From positions 930,001-994,000 of the forward strand of contig PNKY01000001.1 in the NCBI GenBank assembly GCA_013822765.1: 64,000 bases of DNA, written 5' to 3'. The notes beneath the pieces were generated by a model that searched no databases, was not told the origin of the DNA, and saw nothing but the letters and a program-made list of their open reading frames with translations. Shown here piece after piece: positions 17,593-26,306 of the stretch. A program made the translations under genes and the position numbers. The DNA is from Rhodospirillum sp. (GTDB lineage: Bacteria > Pseudomonadota > Alphaproteobacteria > Dongiales > Dongiaceae). Position 1 is the stretch's first letter. The number at the start of each line of letters is the position of its first letter.

Positions 17593-18654
17593 ATGAAGTC
17601 GATTACCCTAGATCAAGCGTCCGGGAAGACGGTCGCACCGCCGGCCGCTCCGCCCTCGATCGGCGGCCTCGTGCGCCGTCCCGAAATGGGCTCGTTCATC
17701 GGCTTGATCGCCGTGTTCGCGTTCTTCTCGTTCTTCGGCGGCGCCGACTTCATGTCGGCAAGCGGCGCAGCGAGCTGGCTCAACGTGGCGGCCGAGCTCG
17801 GAATCGTGGCGCTCCCGGTCGGGTTGCTGATGATCGCCGGGCATCTCGATCTCTCGGTCGGCACCGTGATCCCGGCGAGCTCCATGGCCATCGCCATCGT
17901 GTCCGGACTCTACGAGGCGCCGATCATCGTCGGAATCATCGCGGCGCTCGGCATCGGGCTCGCCGTCGGCTTCATCAACGGATATCTCGTGATCCGGACC
18001 GATCTGCCGTCCTTTGTCGTGACTCTGGCCACGCTGTTCGCGGTCGCGGGCCTGACCCTGGGCTTCTCCATCATCCTGGCAGGCAGCACCAGCGTCGCAC
18101 TTCAGACCGGCCCGATCGCCAAGCAGCTGTTCGGAGAGTTCGTCGGCGGCAAGTTCCAGGTTACGGTCTTCTGGTGGCTCGCCGCCATCGTCATCTTCGG
18201 TTTTATTCTGACGTTCTCGCGCTACGGCAACTGGATCTTCGCCCTCGGCGGCGACAAGGTCAGTGCGCGCAACGCCGGCATTCCGACCGACCGCCTCACG
18301 ATCGCGCTCTATATGGCCAGCGGCCTCAGCTCCGCCTTCGTCGGCATGTCGCAGGCCATCCTCTACAACAGCGCGCAGGTGTCGGCCGGACAGTCCTTCA
18401 TCTTCAACTCGATCATCGCCGTGGTCATCGGCGGCGTGATGCTGACCGGCGGATACGGATCGGTGGTCGGCATCGTGCTCGGCACCTTGACGTTCTCGAT
18501 CGTCAACCAGGGCATCTACTACACCGGCTTCGACGCCAACTGGGCCAGCCTCATCATCGGGATCCTGCTGCTGGCGGCCGTTCTCATGAACAACACCTTC
18601 CGCACCATGGCGATGGCGTACGCCCCGCGCACCAAGGCGAGGGCCAAGTCATGA
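17593..18654 (+). CDS. Sugar ABC transporter permease (FrcC/RbsC-like)
   Basis: 353 residues from the ATG at 17593 behind CAGGAG. There are about nine or ten hydrophobic helices, and the cytoplasmic coupling region reads GNWIFALGGDKVSARNAGI, the signature loop of the RbsC/AraH/FrcC permease family. It forms a homodimeric channel for the adjacent single-domain ATPase. The last four bases overlap the ATPase start (ATGA). Confidence 0.92.
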   Translation: MKSITLDQASGKTVAPPAAPPSIGGLVRRPEMGSFIGLIAVFAFFSFFGGADFMSASGAASWLNVAAELGIVALPVGLLMIAGHLDLSVGTVIPASSMAIAIVSGLYEAPIIVGIIAALGIGLAVGFINGYLVIRTDLPSFVVTLATLFAVAGLTLGFSIILAGSTSVALQTGPIAKQLFGEFVGGKFQVTVFWWLAAIVIFGFILTFSRYGNWIFALGGDKVSARNAGIPTDRLTIALYMASGLSSAFVGMSQAILYNSAQVSAGQSFIFNSIIAVVIGGVMLTGGYGSVVGIVLGTLTFSIVNQGIYYTGFDANWASLIIGILLLAAVLMNNTFRTMAMAYAPRTKARAKS

Positions 18655-19469
18655 CGATGCCATTGCTCAAGCTCACCGACATCAACAAGTCGTTCGGCCC
18701 GATCGACGTGCTGCATGATATCTCGCTCGACGTCAGGCGGGGTGAGGTGCTGTGCCTGCTCGGCGACAACGGCGCTGGCAAGTCCACGCTCATCAAGATC
18801 CTCTCGGGCGTGCACAAGCCGACCTCTGGCCGGATCGAGCTGGACGGCAAGTCCGTCGCGTTCGACAGTCCCCGCGACGCCAGCGATCATGGCATTGCAA
18901 CCGTCCACCAGTTCGGCGGGACATTCCCGCTGATGAGCATCGGCCGTTCGTTCTTCGTCGGGGCTGAGCCGACCAGGCGCTGGGGGCCGCTCAAGATCTA
19001 CGACCGCAGGCGCGCCAACGAGATCGCGGTCAAGGAGATGCGCGAGCTCGGCATCACCCGCATCACCGATGGCGACCGCCTGGTCGGCGGCCTCTCCGGG
19101 GGCGAGCGCCAGGCGCTTGCCATCGCCCGTGCCGTCCATTTCGGTGCCAGCGTTCTAATCCTCGACGAACCGACCGCTGCGCTCGGCGTCAAGGAGGCCG
19201 CGCACGTCCTTCGCATCGTTCTTCAGGCGCGGCAGAAAGGCATTGCGGTCATCTTCATCACCCACAATGTCGTCCATGCCATGACGGTGGGGGATCATTT
19301 CGCCGTCCTCATCCGCGGCTCCAAGGCGGCCGACTTCCGCAAGGGCGAACTCAGCCGCGAGGAAATCACCGATCTGATGGCCGGCGGCGATCATATGGCC
19401 GAGCTCGAGGCCGAGATCGCGAGCTACCTGGTGACCCGCGAGGGTCATTCGCCGTCACCGGCCGGCTGA
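18651..19469 (+). CDS. Sugar ABC transporter ATP-binding protein, single nucleotide-binding domain (FrcA-like)
   Basis: 272 residues with all ABC motifs: Walker A GDNGAGKST, signature LSGGERQ, Walker B LILDEPTAALG and switch histidine FITHN. Most ribose-type ATPases carry two fused domains of about 500 residues. This one is single, as in the rhizobial FrcA of the fructose importer FrcBCA, whose gene order matches here. ATGA overlap with the permease indicates translational coupling. Confidence 0.93.
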   Translation: MTMPLLKLTDINKSFGPIDVLHDISLDVRRGEVLCLLGDNGAGKSTLIKILSGVHKPTSGRIELDGKSVAFDSPRDASDHGIATVHQFGGTFPLMSIGRSFFVGAEPTRRWGPLKIYDRRRANEIAVKEMRELGITRITDGDRLVGGLSGGERQALAIARAVHFGASVLILDEPTAALGVKEAAHVLRIVLQARQKGIAVIFITHNVVHAMTVGDHFAVLIRGSKAADFRKGELSREEITDLMAGGDHMAELEAEIASYLVTREGHSPSPAG

Positions 19470-19529
19470 CCGCGGTAATCAATCCCGCTAGAATTGAGAA
19501 TCCCGCGTCCTGATCGGAAACCGAACCTC

Positions 19530-20312
19530 ATGACTCCACCCTTCACCCTCGCCGCCTGCGCCGAGATGCTGTGGCCGGACAAGCCGATGGATTGGCGGCT
19601 GAAGCGCCTCACCGAAATGGGCTTCCAGTGCGGCATCTGGAACTGGGGCAACCACGACCTCGGCATGCTCGAGCGATCTGGCGCCGTGTTCTCATCCATG
19701 ACCGGCTATGTCCGCGGCCGGCTCGCCGATGACGACGGCGCCGAAGACCTCCTGGCCACGGCCAAGCAATCGATCGAGGTCGGCAAGCGATTGAACGTGG
19801 CGCGGCTCAATCTGCACGGCACCGGTTTGGGGGACCGCGGCTTGCCCGCCACCCCATGCCAAACCGTGACCGGCGCGATGTGGCTCAAGGCGCAGGATAC
19901 CCTCAGCCGGATCGCCGATGTGGCGGAGCAGCACGGCGTCACCTTCATGATCGAGAACCTGAACGTGGCCGTGGACCATCCCGGCGTGCCGTTCGCGCGC
20001 ATCGAGGACACGCTGGCGCTGGTCTCCGCCGTCAACCATCCGCACCTCAGGCTCAACCTTGACCTCTACCATGTGCAGATCGGCGAGGGGAACCTGATCG
20101 AGTGGTGCCGCAAGTGCCAGCCCTACATCGGCGAGATCCAGGTGGCTGACGTGCCAGGCCGCAAGGAGCCTGGCACCGGCGAGATCAACTACCCCGGGGT
20201 CGCACGAGCGCTCAAGGCCATGGGCTATCGCGGGCCGGTCTGCATGGAAGCCTTCGCCTCCGGCGCGGCGGAGGATGCCCTCGCTGCCTTTCGCACCGCC
20301 TTCACCCTCTGA
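19530..20312 (+). CDS. TIM-barrel isomerase (hydroxypyruvate isomerase-like)
   Basis: 260 residues of the xylose-isomerase-like AP-endonuclease-2 superfamily. Visible features include RLNLHGTG, the metal-ligand glutamate region FMIENLNV, LNLDLYHVQIGEGN, IGEIQVADVPGR and a C-terminal VCMEAF. These match hydroxypyruvate isomerase (Hyi/OtnI-type) proteins that act on small ketoacids or sugar acids. The ATG at 19530 is preferred over an upstream TTG at 19494. Located 60 bp behind the ATPase, it probably processes the imported compound. Confidence 0.82.
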   Translation: MTPPFTLAACAEMLWPDKPMDWRLKRLTEMGFQCGIWNWGNHDLGMLERSGAVFSSMTGYVRGRLADDDGAEDLLATAKQSIEVGKRLNVARLNLHGTGLGDRGLPATPCQTVTGAMWLKAQDTLSRIADVAEQHGVTFMIENLNVAVDHPGVPFARIEDTLALVSAVNHPHLRLNLDLYHVQIGEGNLIEWCRKCQPYIGEIQVADVPGRKEPGTGEINYPGVARALKAMGYRGPVCMEAFASGAAEDALAAFRTAFTL

Positions 20313-20324
20313 CAGAGAGAAAAC

Positions 20325-21137
20325 ATGGTGCACAGGAACACCCGTCCAACCGTTGCCGACATGCGTGCGATGAAGGCGCGGGGACAGAAGATCACCATGC
20401 TCTATGTCACGACGCTGGAAGAAGCGGCGGCGGCCGACGCGGCCGGCATCCACATGCTGTCGATCGAAGAGCGTTTCTTCAGCCCCGAGATGCGCGAGGC
20501 CGCCGGCCGGTGCTTCGTGCAGGTCGGATTGCCCTATGGGCCGTTCGGCGACCTGGTCACGTCCGAGGACTATCTGCGCGCCGCCTTCCACTTCACGCGC
20601 ATCGGCGGCGACTGCTTCTATTGCGCCGCCTCGCTCGATATCCAGAAGGCGCTGTGCGACAACGCGGTGCCGGTGGTGGCCCATGTCGGCCTGATCCCCT
20701 CGCAATGCACTTGGACCGGCGGCTTCCGGGCGGTCGGCAAGACCGCCGAGAGCGCCAAGGCGGTGTGGGATCACGTCAAGCGGCTGGAGACGATCGGCTG
20801 CTTCGGCGCCGAGCTGGAGGTCGTTCCTGACCGCGTCGCCGAGCTCATCACCAGGAGCACGCCGATGATCATGCTGGGCATGGGCGCCGGTCCGCACGCC
20901 GACGCGCAGTATCTGTTTGCCGAGGACGTGCTCGGCCATACCGCAGGCCACAAGCCGCGCCATGCCAAGACCTACCGCAATTTCGCAGCCGAGTATGCGC
21001 GGCTGCAGACCGAGCGGATCGCGGCCTTCAAGGAATTCATCGCCGATGTGAATTCCGGCGCCTATCCGCGGCCCGAGCACGTCGTTCCCATCAGCAACGA
21101 GGAACTCGAACGATTCCGGGCAGCCATCGAGCGCTGA
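20325..21137 (+). CDS. PanB-like (ketopantoate hydroxymethyltransferase family) protein, probably altered activity
   Basis: 270 residues, 12 bp after the isomerase gene. The C-terminal two thirds follow PanB closely: VPVVAHVGLIPSQ, FRAVGKTAE, ELEVVPDRVAELI, GMGAGPHADAQ and HTAGHKPRHAKTY. The N-terminal metal and substrate ligands of PanB differ. The VGDS aspartate is replaced in LSIEE, the ADLPF aspartate is Gly in VGLPYG, and the VKIEGG lysine/glutamate are lost in FYCAAS. Only the later catalytic Glu (LEVVP) is kept. I infer a related aldolase-type reaction rather than pantothenate synthesis. Confidence 0.75.
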   Translation: MVHRNTRPTVADMRAMKARGQKITMLYVTTLEEAAAADAAGIHMLSIEERFFSPEMREAAGRCFVQVGLPYGPFGDLVTSEDYLRAAFHFTRIGGDCFYCAASLDIQKALCDNAVPVVAHVGLIPSQCTWTGGFRAVGKTAESAKAVWDHVKRLETIGCFGAELEVVPDRVAELITRSTPMIMLGMGAGPHADAQYLFAEDVLGHTAGHKPRHAKTYRNFAAEYARLQTERIAAFKEFIADVNSGAYPRPEHVVPISNEELERFRAAIER

Positions 21138-21346
21138 CCCATCTTCGACGCGATCATCGCACCGGCTCACGTCCGCGTGCGACATCGCCCCTCCCGGGCC
21201 CGCGCGGCGCGCGCCTCCACACGCACCGGCGTGGCCCGCGGAGGTCTTTTTCGAAGCATCGTTCCGAACGGCCTCGGTGGGGATGAGTCGCGCGCGTGGA
21301 TGTTCTATGCTCCGGAGGGACAGCCGATCGCTCCAAGGAGAGCCCC

Positions 21347-21898
21347 ATGGCCCACGCCGCATCCGCTGACACCCGCACGACGACTCCGATGCCGGAGGCG
21401 CTGTTGCTGGAGCGAAACGACTGGGTGCCGAACAATCCGCGGCTGCCGGTCCTGCTCTATCGCGCGGCGGTCGAAATCTCCGGCAGCGATCCGGCCGCGC
21501 GCTTCGAGGCGATGTTCGACCGCAACGGCTGGCCCGCCGCGTGGCGCAACGGCGTCTATCCGTACCACCACTATCACACCGGCGCGCATGAGGCGCTCGG
21601 CTTCGCCGCGGGAACCGCGCGGCTCCTGCTCGGCGGCCCGAACGGCCGCGAGGTCACGGTCCATGCTGGCGACGTCGCACTGCTGCCCGCCGGTACCGGG
21701 CATTGCCGGCTGCAGGCGAGCGCCGATTTCCTGGTGGTCGGCGCGTATCCGCCGGGCCAGGACCCGGACCTGCGCCGCGGCGCGCCGACGCCGGAGATGA
21801 TCGCCCGCATTGCAAACCTCCTGTTCCCGAAATCTGATCCGGTTGCAGGCGTCGGAGGGCCGCTGCTCTCCCTCTGGAAAGACCCGGCGCAGCCCTGA
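21347..21898 (+). CDS. Cupin domain protein (YjlB-like)
   Basis: 183 residues from an ATG at 21347 with AAGGAG. A single cupin barrel contains the metal-type histidine cluster [13 protein letters not shown] and a second-motif region [14 protein letters not shown]. The sequence matches the small YjlB-like cupins of unknown substrate. It stands alone between the sugar operon and the ArsR promoter, 209 bp after the PanB-like gene. Confidence 0.8.
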   Translation: MAHAASADTRTTTPMPEALLLERNDWVPNNPRLPVLLYRAAVEISGSDPAARFEAMFDRNGWPAAWRNGVYPYHHYHTGAHEALGFAAGTARLLLGGPNGREVTVHAGDVALLPAGTGHCRLQASADFLVVGAYPPGQDPDLRRGAPTPEMIARIANLLFPKSDPVAGVGGPLLSLWKDPAQP

Positions 21899-21924
21899 CA
21901 CATATATATAGGCGTCGAACGGCC

Positions 21925-21966
21925 ATACATTAGAGTTGACTAATTAATAAGCCATAGCTAATGTAT
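21925..21966 (+). promoter_or_regulatory. Symmetric promoter/operator of the ArsR operon
   Basis: Perfect 9-bp inverted repeat ATACATTAG (21925-21933) and CTAATGTAT (21958-21966) with 24 bp between. A TTGACT -35 element sits at 21936-21941, and the right arm overlaps the expected -10 (TAATGT, 17-bp spacing). The start codon of arsR follows 5 bp later with no ribosome site, consistent with leaderless mRNA and autorepression. Confidence 0.6.
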
Positions 21967-21971
21967 TGCTC

Positions 21972-22301
21972 ATGACTGAGACCGTTGCCATCACTACCGT
22001 CATGCGCGCGCTTGCCGATCCGACCCGGCGCGCCGTGTTCGAGCGGATCGTCGGATCCGACGAGATCACCGTGGTCGACCTGACCCGCGGCAGCGGCGTG
22101 ACCCAGGGCGCGATCTCGCAGCATCTCAAGTCGCTGAAGCAGGCCGGCCTGGTGGCGGAGCGTCCCGAAGGCCGCAACGTCTATTACCGCGCCGAGCCCC
22201 AGGGCCTCGCACCGCTGGTCGACTGGATGAGCCACTACGGCGTGTTCTGGCGCGAGCGCTTCGCCGACCTTCGAACGCTGCTCAAGGAAATCGATCCATG
22301 A
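21972..22301 (+). CDS. ArsR family winged-helix repressor
   Basis: 109 residues: a single winged helix with MRALADPTRRAVFERI, recognition helix GAISQHLKSLKQAGLV and wing ERPEGRNVYYR. No cysteine metal site is visible, so it belongs to the non-metal group that often sits beside AHSA1 genes. It overlaps the next gene by ATGA. No Shine-Dalgarno precedes the ATG. Confidence 0.9.
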   Translation: MTETVAITTVMRALADPTRRAVFERIVGSDEITVVDLTRGSGVTQGAISQHLKSLKQAGLVAERPEGRNVYYRAEPQGLAPLVDWMSHYGVFWRERFADLRTLLKEIDP

Positions 22302-22762
22302 ACGATACCGCCCGCAAGCCAGACACGCAGGACATCGTGGTCGACGAAATCTTTCCGCATGCGCCGGAGACGATCTGGAAGACGCTGACCACCGGCGCGC
22401 TGATCGCTCGCTGGCTGATGCCGCCGACCGGGTTCGCGCCGGTGAAGGGCAATCGCTTCACCTATCAGACCAAGGCGGCCGGCGCGTGGGACGGCACCAT
22501 CCACTGCGAGGTGCTGGAGGTGATCCCGAACGAACGCTTGGCCTACAGCTGGAAAGGCGGGCACGACAGCAACGTCGGCTACGGCGCGCCGCTCGACACC
22601 ATTGTCACGTGGAGCCTGTCCAAGGCCGAGCCCGGCACGCGCGTTCGCCTGGTCCATTCCGGCTTCGTCACGCCGCGCAACGAGTCCGCGCTCAAGACCA
22701 TGGGCGATGGCTGGAAGAAGGTCGTGCCGAACCTCGGCAAGATCGCGGGCGAGCAAGACTGA
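22298..22762 (+). CDS. SRPBCC (AHSA1/START-like) domain protein
   Basis: 154 residues. The domain begins IVVDEIFPHAPETIWKTLTTGALIARWLMP and ends with a long amphipathic C-terminal helix, the usual AHSA1 layout of a hydrophobic ligand cavity. The ArsR-AHSA1 pair is recurrent in bacteria; the ligand is generally unknown. Translationally coupled to arsR by ATGA. Confidence 0.87.
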   Translation: MNDTARKPDTQDIVVDEIFPHAPETIWKTLTTGALIARWLMPPTGFAPVKGNRFTYQTKAAGAWDGTIHCEVLEVIPNERLAYSWKGGHDSNVGYGAPLDTIVTWSLSKAEPGTRVRLVHSGFVTPRNESALKTMGDGWKKVVPNLGKIAGEQD

Positions 22763-22785
22763 TCATTTTACAACAGGAGACGACA

Positions 22786-23202
22786 ATGAGTGCCGCTTAC
22801 ACCGGCGGATGCGCGTGCGGCGCGATCCGCTACGAAATCTCCGGCGAGCCATTGGTGATGGGCGATTGCCAGTGCCGCGACTGCCAGCGCAAGAGCGGCA
22901 CCGGCCACGGCTCCTATCTGACCTTCCCGGACCGGAGCCGCGTGAAGCTTACCGGCAAGGCGACGCATTGGGACATCGTCGCCGACAGCGGCAACGTCAA
23001 GACGCGCGCCTTCTGCCCGACCTGCGGCTCGCCGGTCTATCTGACGTTCGCCGCGATGACTCAGTTTTTCACCGTGCACGCCGCCAGCCTGGACGATCCC
23101 AGCCGCTACCAGCCGCAGATGGTGACGTACCGCGTGCGCGGCCATGCCTGGGATCACCTCGACTCGGCGGTGCCGAAGTTCGACAAGATGCCGCCGAGGT
23201 GA
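22786..23202 (+). CDS. GFA family zinc-binding protein (glutathione-dependent formaldehyde-activating-like)
   Basis: 138 residues with an AGGAGA ribosome site. The zinc cysteines of the GFA/CENP-V fold are visible: GGCACGAIRY, GDCQCRDCQRKSG and FCPTCGSPVY. GFA proteins bind glutathione adducts or act as small carbon-sulfur lyase-like enzymes; most members have no defined substrate. Third gene of the ArsR group. It ends 7 bp from the convergent P450 gene. Confidence 0.9.
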   Translation: MSAAYTGGCACGAIRYEISGEPLVMGDCQCRDCQRKSGTGHGSYLTFPDRSRVKLTGKATHWDIVADSGNVKTRAFCPTCGSPVYLTFAAMTQFFTVHAASLDDPSRYQPQMVTYRVRGHAWDHLDSAVPKFDKMPPR

Positions 23203-23209
23203 AAACCCG

Positions 23210-24397
23210 CTAGTTCGGTCGGTAGGTGACGTGGAGCGTGCCCGGCGCGCGGAACTCCCAGCCGCGAAACACCGGCGGCCGATCCGGCGCCAGCTTCAGA
23301 TCCGGTAGCCGCTCCAGCAGCGGGCGCAGCAGGTGCGGGATCAGGCGCTGCGCGAACCATCGCCCGGCGCAGAAGTGGCTGCCGAAGCCATAGGCCGCGT
23401 GGCCGGTCTCGGTGCGATGGATATTGAAGCTGTCTGGATCCTGGTAGCGCCACTCGTCGCGGCAGGCGGACGAAAGCACCGAGGCGACCGGCGCACCAGC
23501 CGGGATCGTGACGCCGCCGAGCTCGATGTTCTTCGTCGCCTGCCGCATCTGCGTGCCGATCGGCGCGACCCAACGCAGGCCTTCGTCCACCGCCTTCGGC
23601 AGCAGGCCGTCGAGGTTCGCTTGCACCGCTTTCATCTGGTCCGGGTTGGTGAGCAATCCGAACAGCACCGTGCCGGCGCCATGCCCCGGCTCCTGCATGC
23701 CGCCCAGCAGCGCAACCTTGATTGAGGGCAGCAGGAACGCGCGCGAGCGCGTGCGCCCCGGCTCCATCCCGTCGTGCAGCATGCGCGACATCGCCGAATC
23801 GTCCGGGTTGCGCTCCAGCCGATCGAAGATCGGGAGGACCGCCGCCTCGACCTCGGCATTGGCGGCGTCGGAGATCGCCTGCTTCTCGGGATCGTTCTCG
23901 TAGTTGGCGGCGCCGATCGCCATGCCGTGGAACCAGCGTTGCAGCGTCTTCACGTCGACGCTGTCGAAACCGAGCGAGCGCGCCAGGGCGAGACTCGACA
24001 GCGGCTCGAAATACTCCGCCATCAGGTCGATCTCGCCCAGCGGCGCGGTCCGCTCCACATATTCGGCGACGATCGGCCGGGCGAGATCGTCGATATACTC
24101 GGAGACGGCGCGCGGCTTGTATTTCTGGTCGAAGCCGCGGCGCAGCTCGTCATGTTGCGGGCCGTCGCAGGTCAGGATGGTCGGCTTGCCCATGGAGCGC
24201 TCGACCGGCGAGGTCGCAACCTCCGCCGCGAACAGCGCGGAGTTCTTGCTGACGAACTCGACATCCTGCCAGCGGGTCACGAACCAGACATTCGCCGCCG
24301 GCACCCAGGCGACCGGCGCCTCGCGCCGCAGCCGGGCATAGATCGGGTAGGGGTCGGCCTCCAGCGCGGCGACCGTGATCTCGTCGGCAAAGGCCAT
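23210..24397 (-). CDS. Cytochrome P450 (first of two)
   Basis: 395 residues, soluble bacterial type. The heme-binding loop is FGSHFCAGR (Cys343) and the ExxR motif is EGLR. The I-helix reads LLGGMQEPGHGAG, so the usual acid-Thr pair is E-P: the conserved threonine that helps O2 activation is absent. A perfect GGAGGAGG ribosome site precedes the ATG. It is 57 bp downstream of the permease gene on the same strand, with a strong hairpin between. It may draw electrons from the ferredoxin pair at 35.0-36.6 kb. Confidence 0.93.
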   Translation of the reverse strand: MAFADEITVAALEADPYPIYARLRREAPVAWVPAANVWFVTRWQDVEFVSKNSALFAAEVATSPVERSMGKPTILTCDGPQHDELRRGFDQKYKPRAVSEYIDDLARPIVAEYVERTAPLGEIDLMAEYFEPLSSLALARSLGFDSVDVKTLQRWFHGMAIGAANYENDPEKQAISDAANAEVEAAVLPIFDRLERNPDDSAMSRMLHDGMEPGRTRSRAFLLPSIKVALLGGMQEPGHGAGTVLFGLLTNPDQMKAVQANLDGLLPKAVDEGLRWVAPIGTQMRQATKNIELGGVTIPAGAPVASVLSSACRDEWRYQDPDSFNIHRTETGHAAYGFGSHFCAGRWFAQRLIPHLLRPLLERLPDLKLAPDRPPVFRGWEFRAPGTLHVTYRPN

Positions 24398-24410
24398 GAA
24401 CCTCCTCCGT

Positions 24411-24434
24411 GGGCCAGGGCTGTTGCCCTGGCCC
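24411..24434 (-). terminator. Perfect 10-bp hairpin between permease and P450 genes
   Basis: GGGCCAGGGC and GCCCTGGCCC flank a 4-base loop. On the minus strand it follows the permease stop by 20 bp and ends just before the P450 ribosome site. With no U tract it may act as an attenuator or an mRNA-end stabiliser, making P450 expression lower than or separate from the permease. Confidence 0.75.
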
Positions 24435-24454
24435 GTCTGCGGATTGAGGGATCG

Positions 24455-25927
24455 CTACTGGCTGCCGGTCTGGTGCGCGCCCAGCCGCGCGAACCGCGCC
24501 GGGTCGCTCTGCTTCAGCTTGCTGGCAGCGATGACGCCCAGCACAGCGGCCACCGGCACCAGCAGCGGCAGGGCAATCGCCAGCCAACGCGCCGCGCCCG
24601 TCAGTTCGCCGAAGTGCCAGACCACCAGGAGCGCGATGATGGCGAGCACAACGCCGGCCACCAGCGGCGCAATCGAGGCCTTGAAGGCCGACGGCTCGAG
24701 CGCGGGTTGCTTCTTGAAAAAGGCGATCACCGCAAATGACACCAGCGCCATCAGCGTGATGACACTAAGGGTCGCCGTGTTGGTTAGCCAGGTGAACAAC
24801 GCAAAGATCGGGTCCTGTGCGGTGATGGCGAAGATCGCCAGCACCACGATGCCGAGCACGGTCTGCAATACCGAGCCGGAATGTGGGCTCTGGTGCGCAT
24901 CGTGCGTGTGGCCCAGCTTGGCCGGAAGCAGGCCCTCGCGGCCGAGGACGTAGAAGTAGCGCGCTGCCGCATTGTGGAAGGCGAGCAGGGCCGCGAACAC
25001 GCTGGAGATCAGCAGCAGGCTCATGATCCAGGTCAACCACCCGCCGACATACTGGTCGGACAACGTGAATACATAGGTCGTTGGGTCGGGCAGGCCGCCG
25101 ATCGTTTCCACCACCTTGTCGGCGCCGACGCCCAGCACCATGGCCCAGGTGCTGATGGCGTAGAACACGCCGATGATGAGGACTGCCAGATAGGTCGCGC
25201 GCGGCACGGTGCGCTTCGGGTCGCGCGCTTCCTCGCTATAGATCGTGGTCGCCTCGAAGCCCATGAAGGCGGCGAAGCACAGCAGCACGCCGATGGTCGG
25301 GGAGGCGGTGAAGAATGCGTCCGGCGTAAAACTGGAGAACTCGATGCCGGCCGCGCCGCCCTTGCCGATGACCGCGACGTCCAGGATCACCACCGCGACA
25401 TATTCCAGGATCACCAGGACCGCGAGCACCTTGGCCGACAGGTCGATCTGGCGATAGCCGAGCAACCCGACGATGACGAGCGCGATCAGCGACCACAGCC
25501 ACCACGGTGCCGCAATGCCAAACATTCCTTCCAGGGTTCCGGCCGTAACCGCGCCGAACAGGCCGTAGAGGCCGATCTGCATGGTGTTATAGGCGAGCAG
25601 CGCGATGTAGGCGGCCGCGCCACCCGCGACGCCGCCCAGCCCACGCGATGTGAAGGCGAAGAATGATCCGGCATTGGCGACATGCCGCGCCATCGCCGTG
25701 TAGCCGACCGAAAAGACCAGCAGGATCAGCGTTACCAGCACGACCGCCGCCGGCACGCCGGCGCCGTTGCCGAGCAGCATCGCGATCGGATAGCCGCCCG
25801 CCACCGCGGTCAGCGGCGCCGCCGCCGACACCACGAAGAAGGTGATCGCCGCGACGCCCAGCGCGTTGCGGCGCAGTTGGCCTGTGCCGGCGCCTGCCTG
25901 AGTCGTCGATTGAAGTGCTTCCGCCAT
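24455..25927 (-). CDS. APC superfamily amino acid/amine permease
   Basis: 490 residues from the ATG at 25927, preceded by GGGGAGGA. About twelve helices are visible. The first begins NALGVAAITFFVVSAAAPLTAVAGG, the APC hallmark, and later segments include GFEATTIYSEEARDPKRTVPRATY, the family signature of amino acid/polyamine permeases. It probably imports the substrate of the neighbouring catabolic enzymes. A palindromic site at 26062-26081 lies about 135 bp upstream, so it is likely controlled by the MarR regulator. Confidence 0.92.
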   Translation of the reverse strand: MAEALQSTTQAGAGTGQLRRNALGVAAITFFVVSAAAPLTAVAGGYPIAMLLGNGAGVPAAVVLVTLILLVFSVGYTAMARHVANAGSFFAFTSRGLGGVAGGAAAYIALLAYNTMQIGLYGLFGAVTAGTLEGMFGIAAPWWLWSLIALVIVGLLGYRQIDLSAKVLAVLVILEYVAVVILDVAVIGKGGAAGIEFSSFTPDAFFTASPTIGVLLCFAAFMGFEATTIYSEEARDPKRTVPRATYLAVLIIGVFYAISTWAMVLGVGADKVVETIGGLPDPTTYVFTLSDQYVGGWLTWIMSLLLISSVFAALLAFHNAAARYFYVLGREGLLPAKLGHTHDAHQSPHSGSVLQTVLGIVVLAIFAITAQDPIFALFTWLTNTATLSVITLMALVSFAVIAFFKKQPALEPSAFKASIAPLVAGVVLAIIALLVVWHFGELTGAARWLAIALPLLVPVAAVLGVIAASKLKQSDPARFARLGAHQTGSQ

Positions 25928-26306
25928 CTCGTCCTCCCCTGACGCGCGGGCGATCGGGCTTAGCCGTCGGCCGCTATTCCCCTTCAGGCGCAACCCATCC
26001 TTCGCCGCCGCGCCGATTTCATCGGCCGGCCGGCGGCGGTCAGCGACACGCCTGAGCATTAATCATTCGACGTCGAACGGTATTACAAAACCGCGTCGGG
26101 AGCAAGGGACCTGTGGACGACCTGTCGGCGGCGTATCGCTGCGGCGCAGCAGCGCGCGACAAGCGGCACTCTTCGCACTGTCCCGACAAGAGAACAGGCT
26201 CGAATCGTCGTCCTGATGGTTCGATTGCGCGCGATGGCATTTCAGTCCTTCATCGGCATCGTCCGCCGATGCTATAAGCGACGGAGAACGTCATCGGGAG
26301 TGGGCA
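25928..26306. other. 379-bp divergent control region between permease and marR genes
   Basis: No gene is supported here. It contains the palindrome at 26062-26081 and the promoters for the leftward permease and the rightward marR gene. I could not assign -35/-10 elements with confidence. Confidence 0.6.
26062..26081. promoter_or_regulatory. MarR-type operator, site 1
   Basis: ATCATTCGACGTCGAACGGT, with the perfect 12-bp palindrome TTCGACGTCGAA at its centre. It matches site 2 (26938-26957) at 18 of 20 positions. The two copies flank the marR gene and face the two operons of the cluster, which strongly suggests the binding site of that regulator. Confidence 0.75.

Noticed and set aside
19692..21362. 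556-codon minus-strand frame
   Set aside because: Antisense to the isomerase and PanB-like genes, with no recognisable domain or ribosome site.
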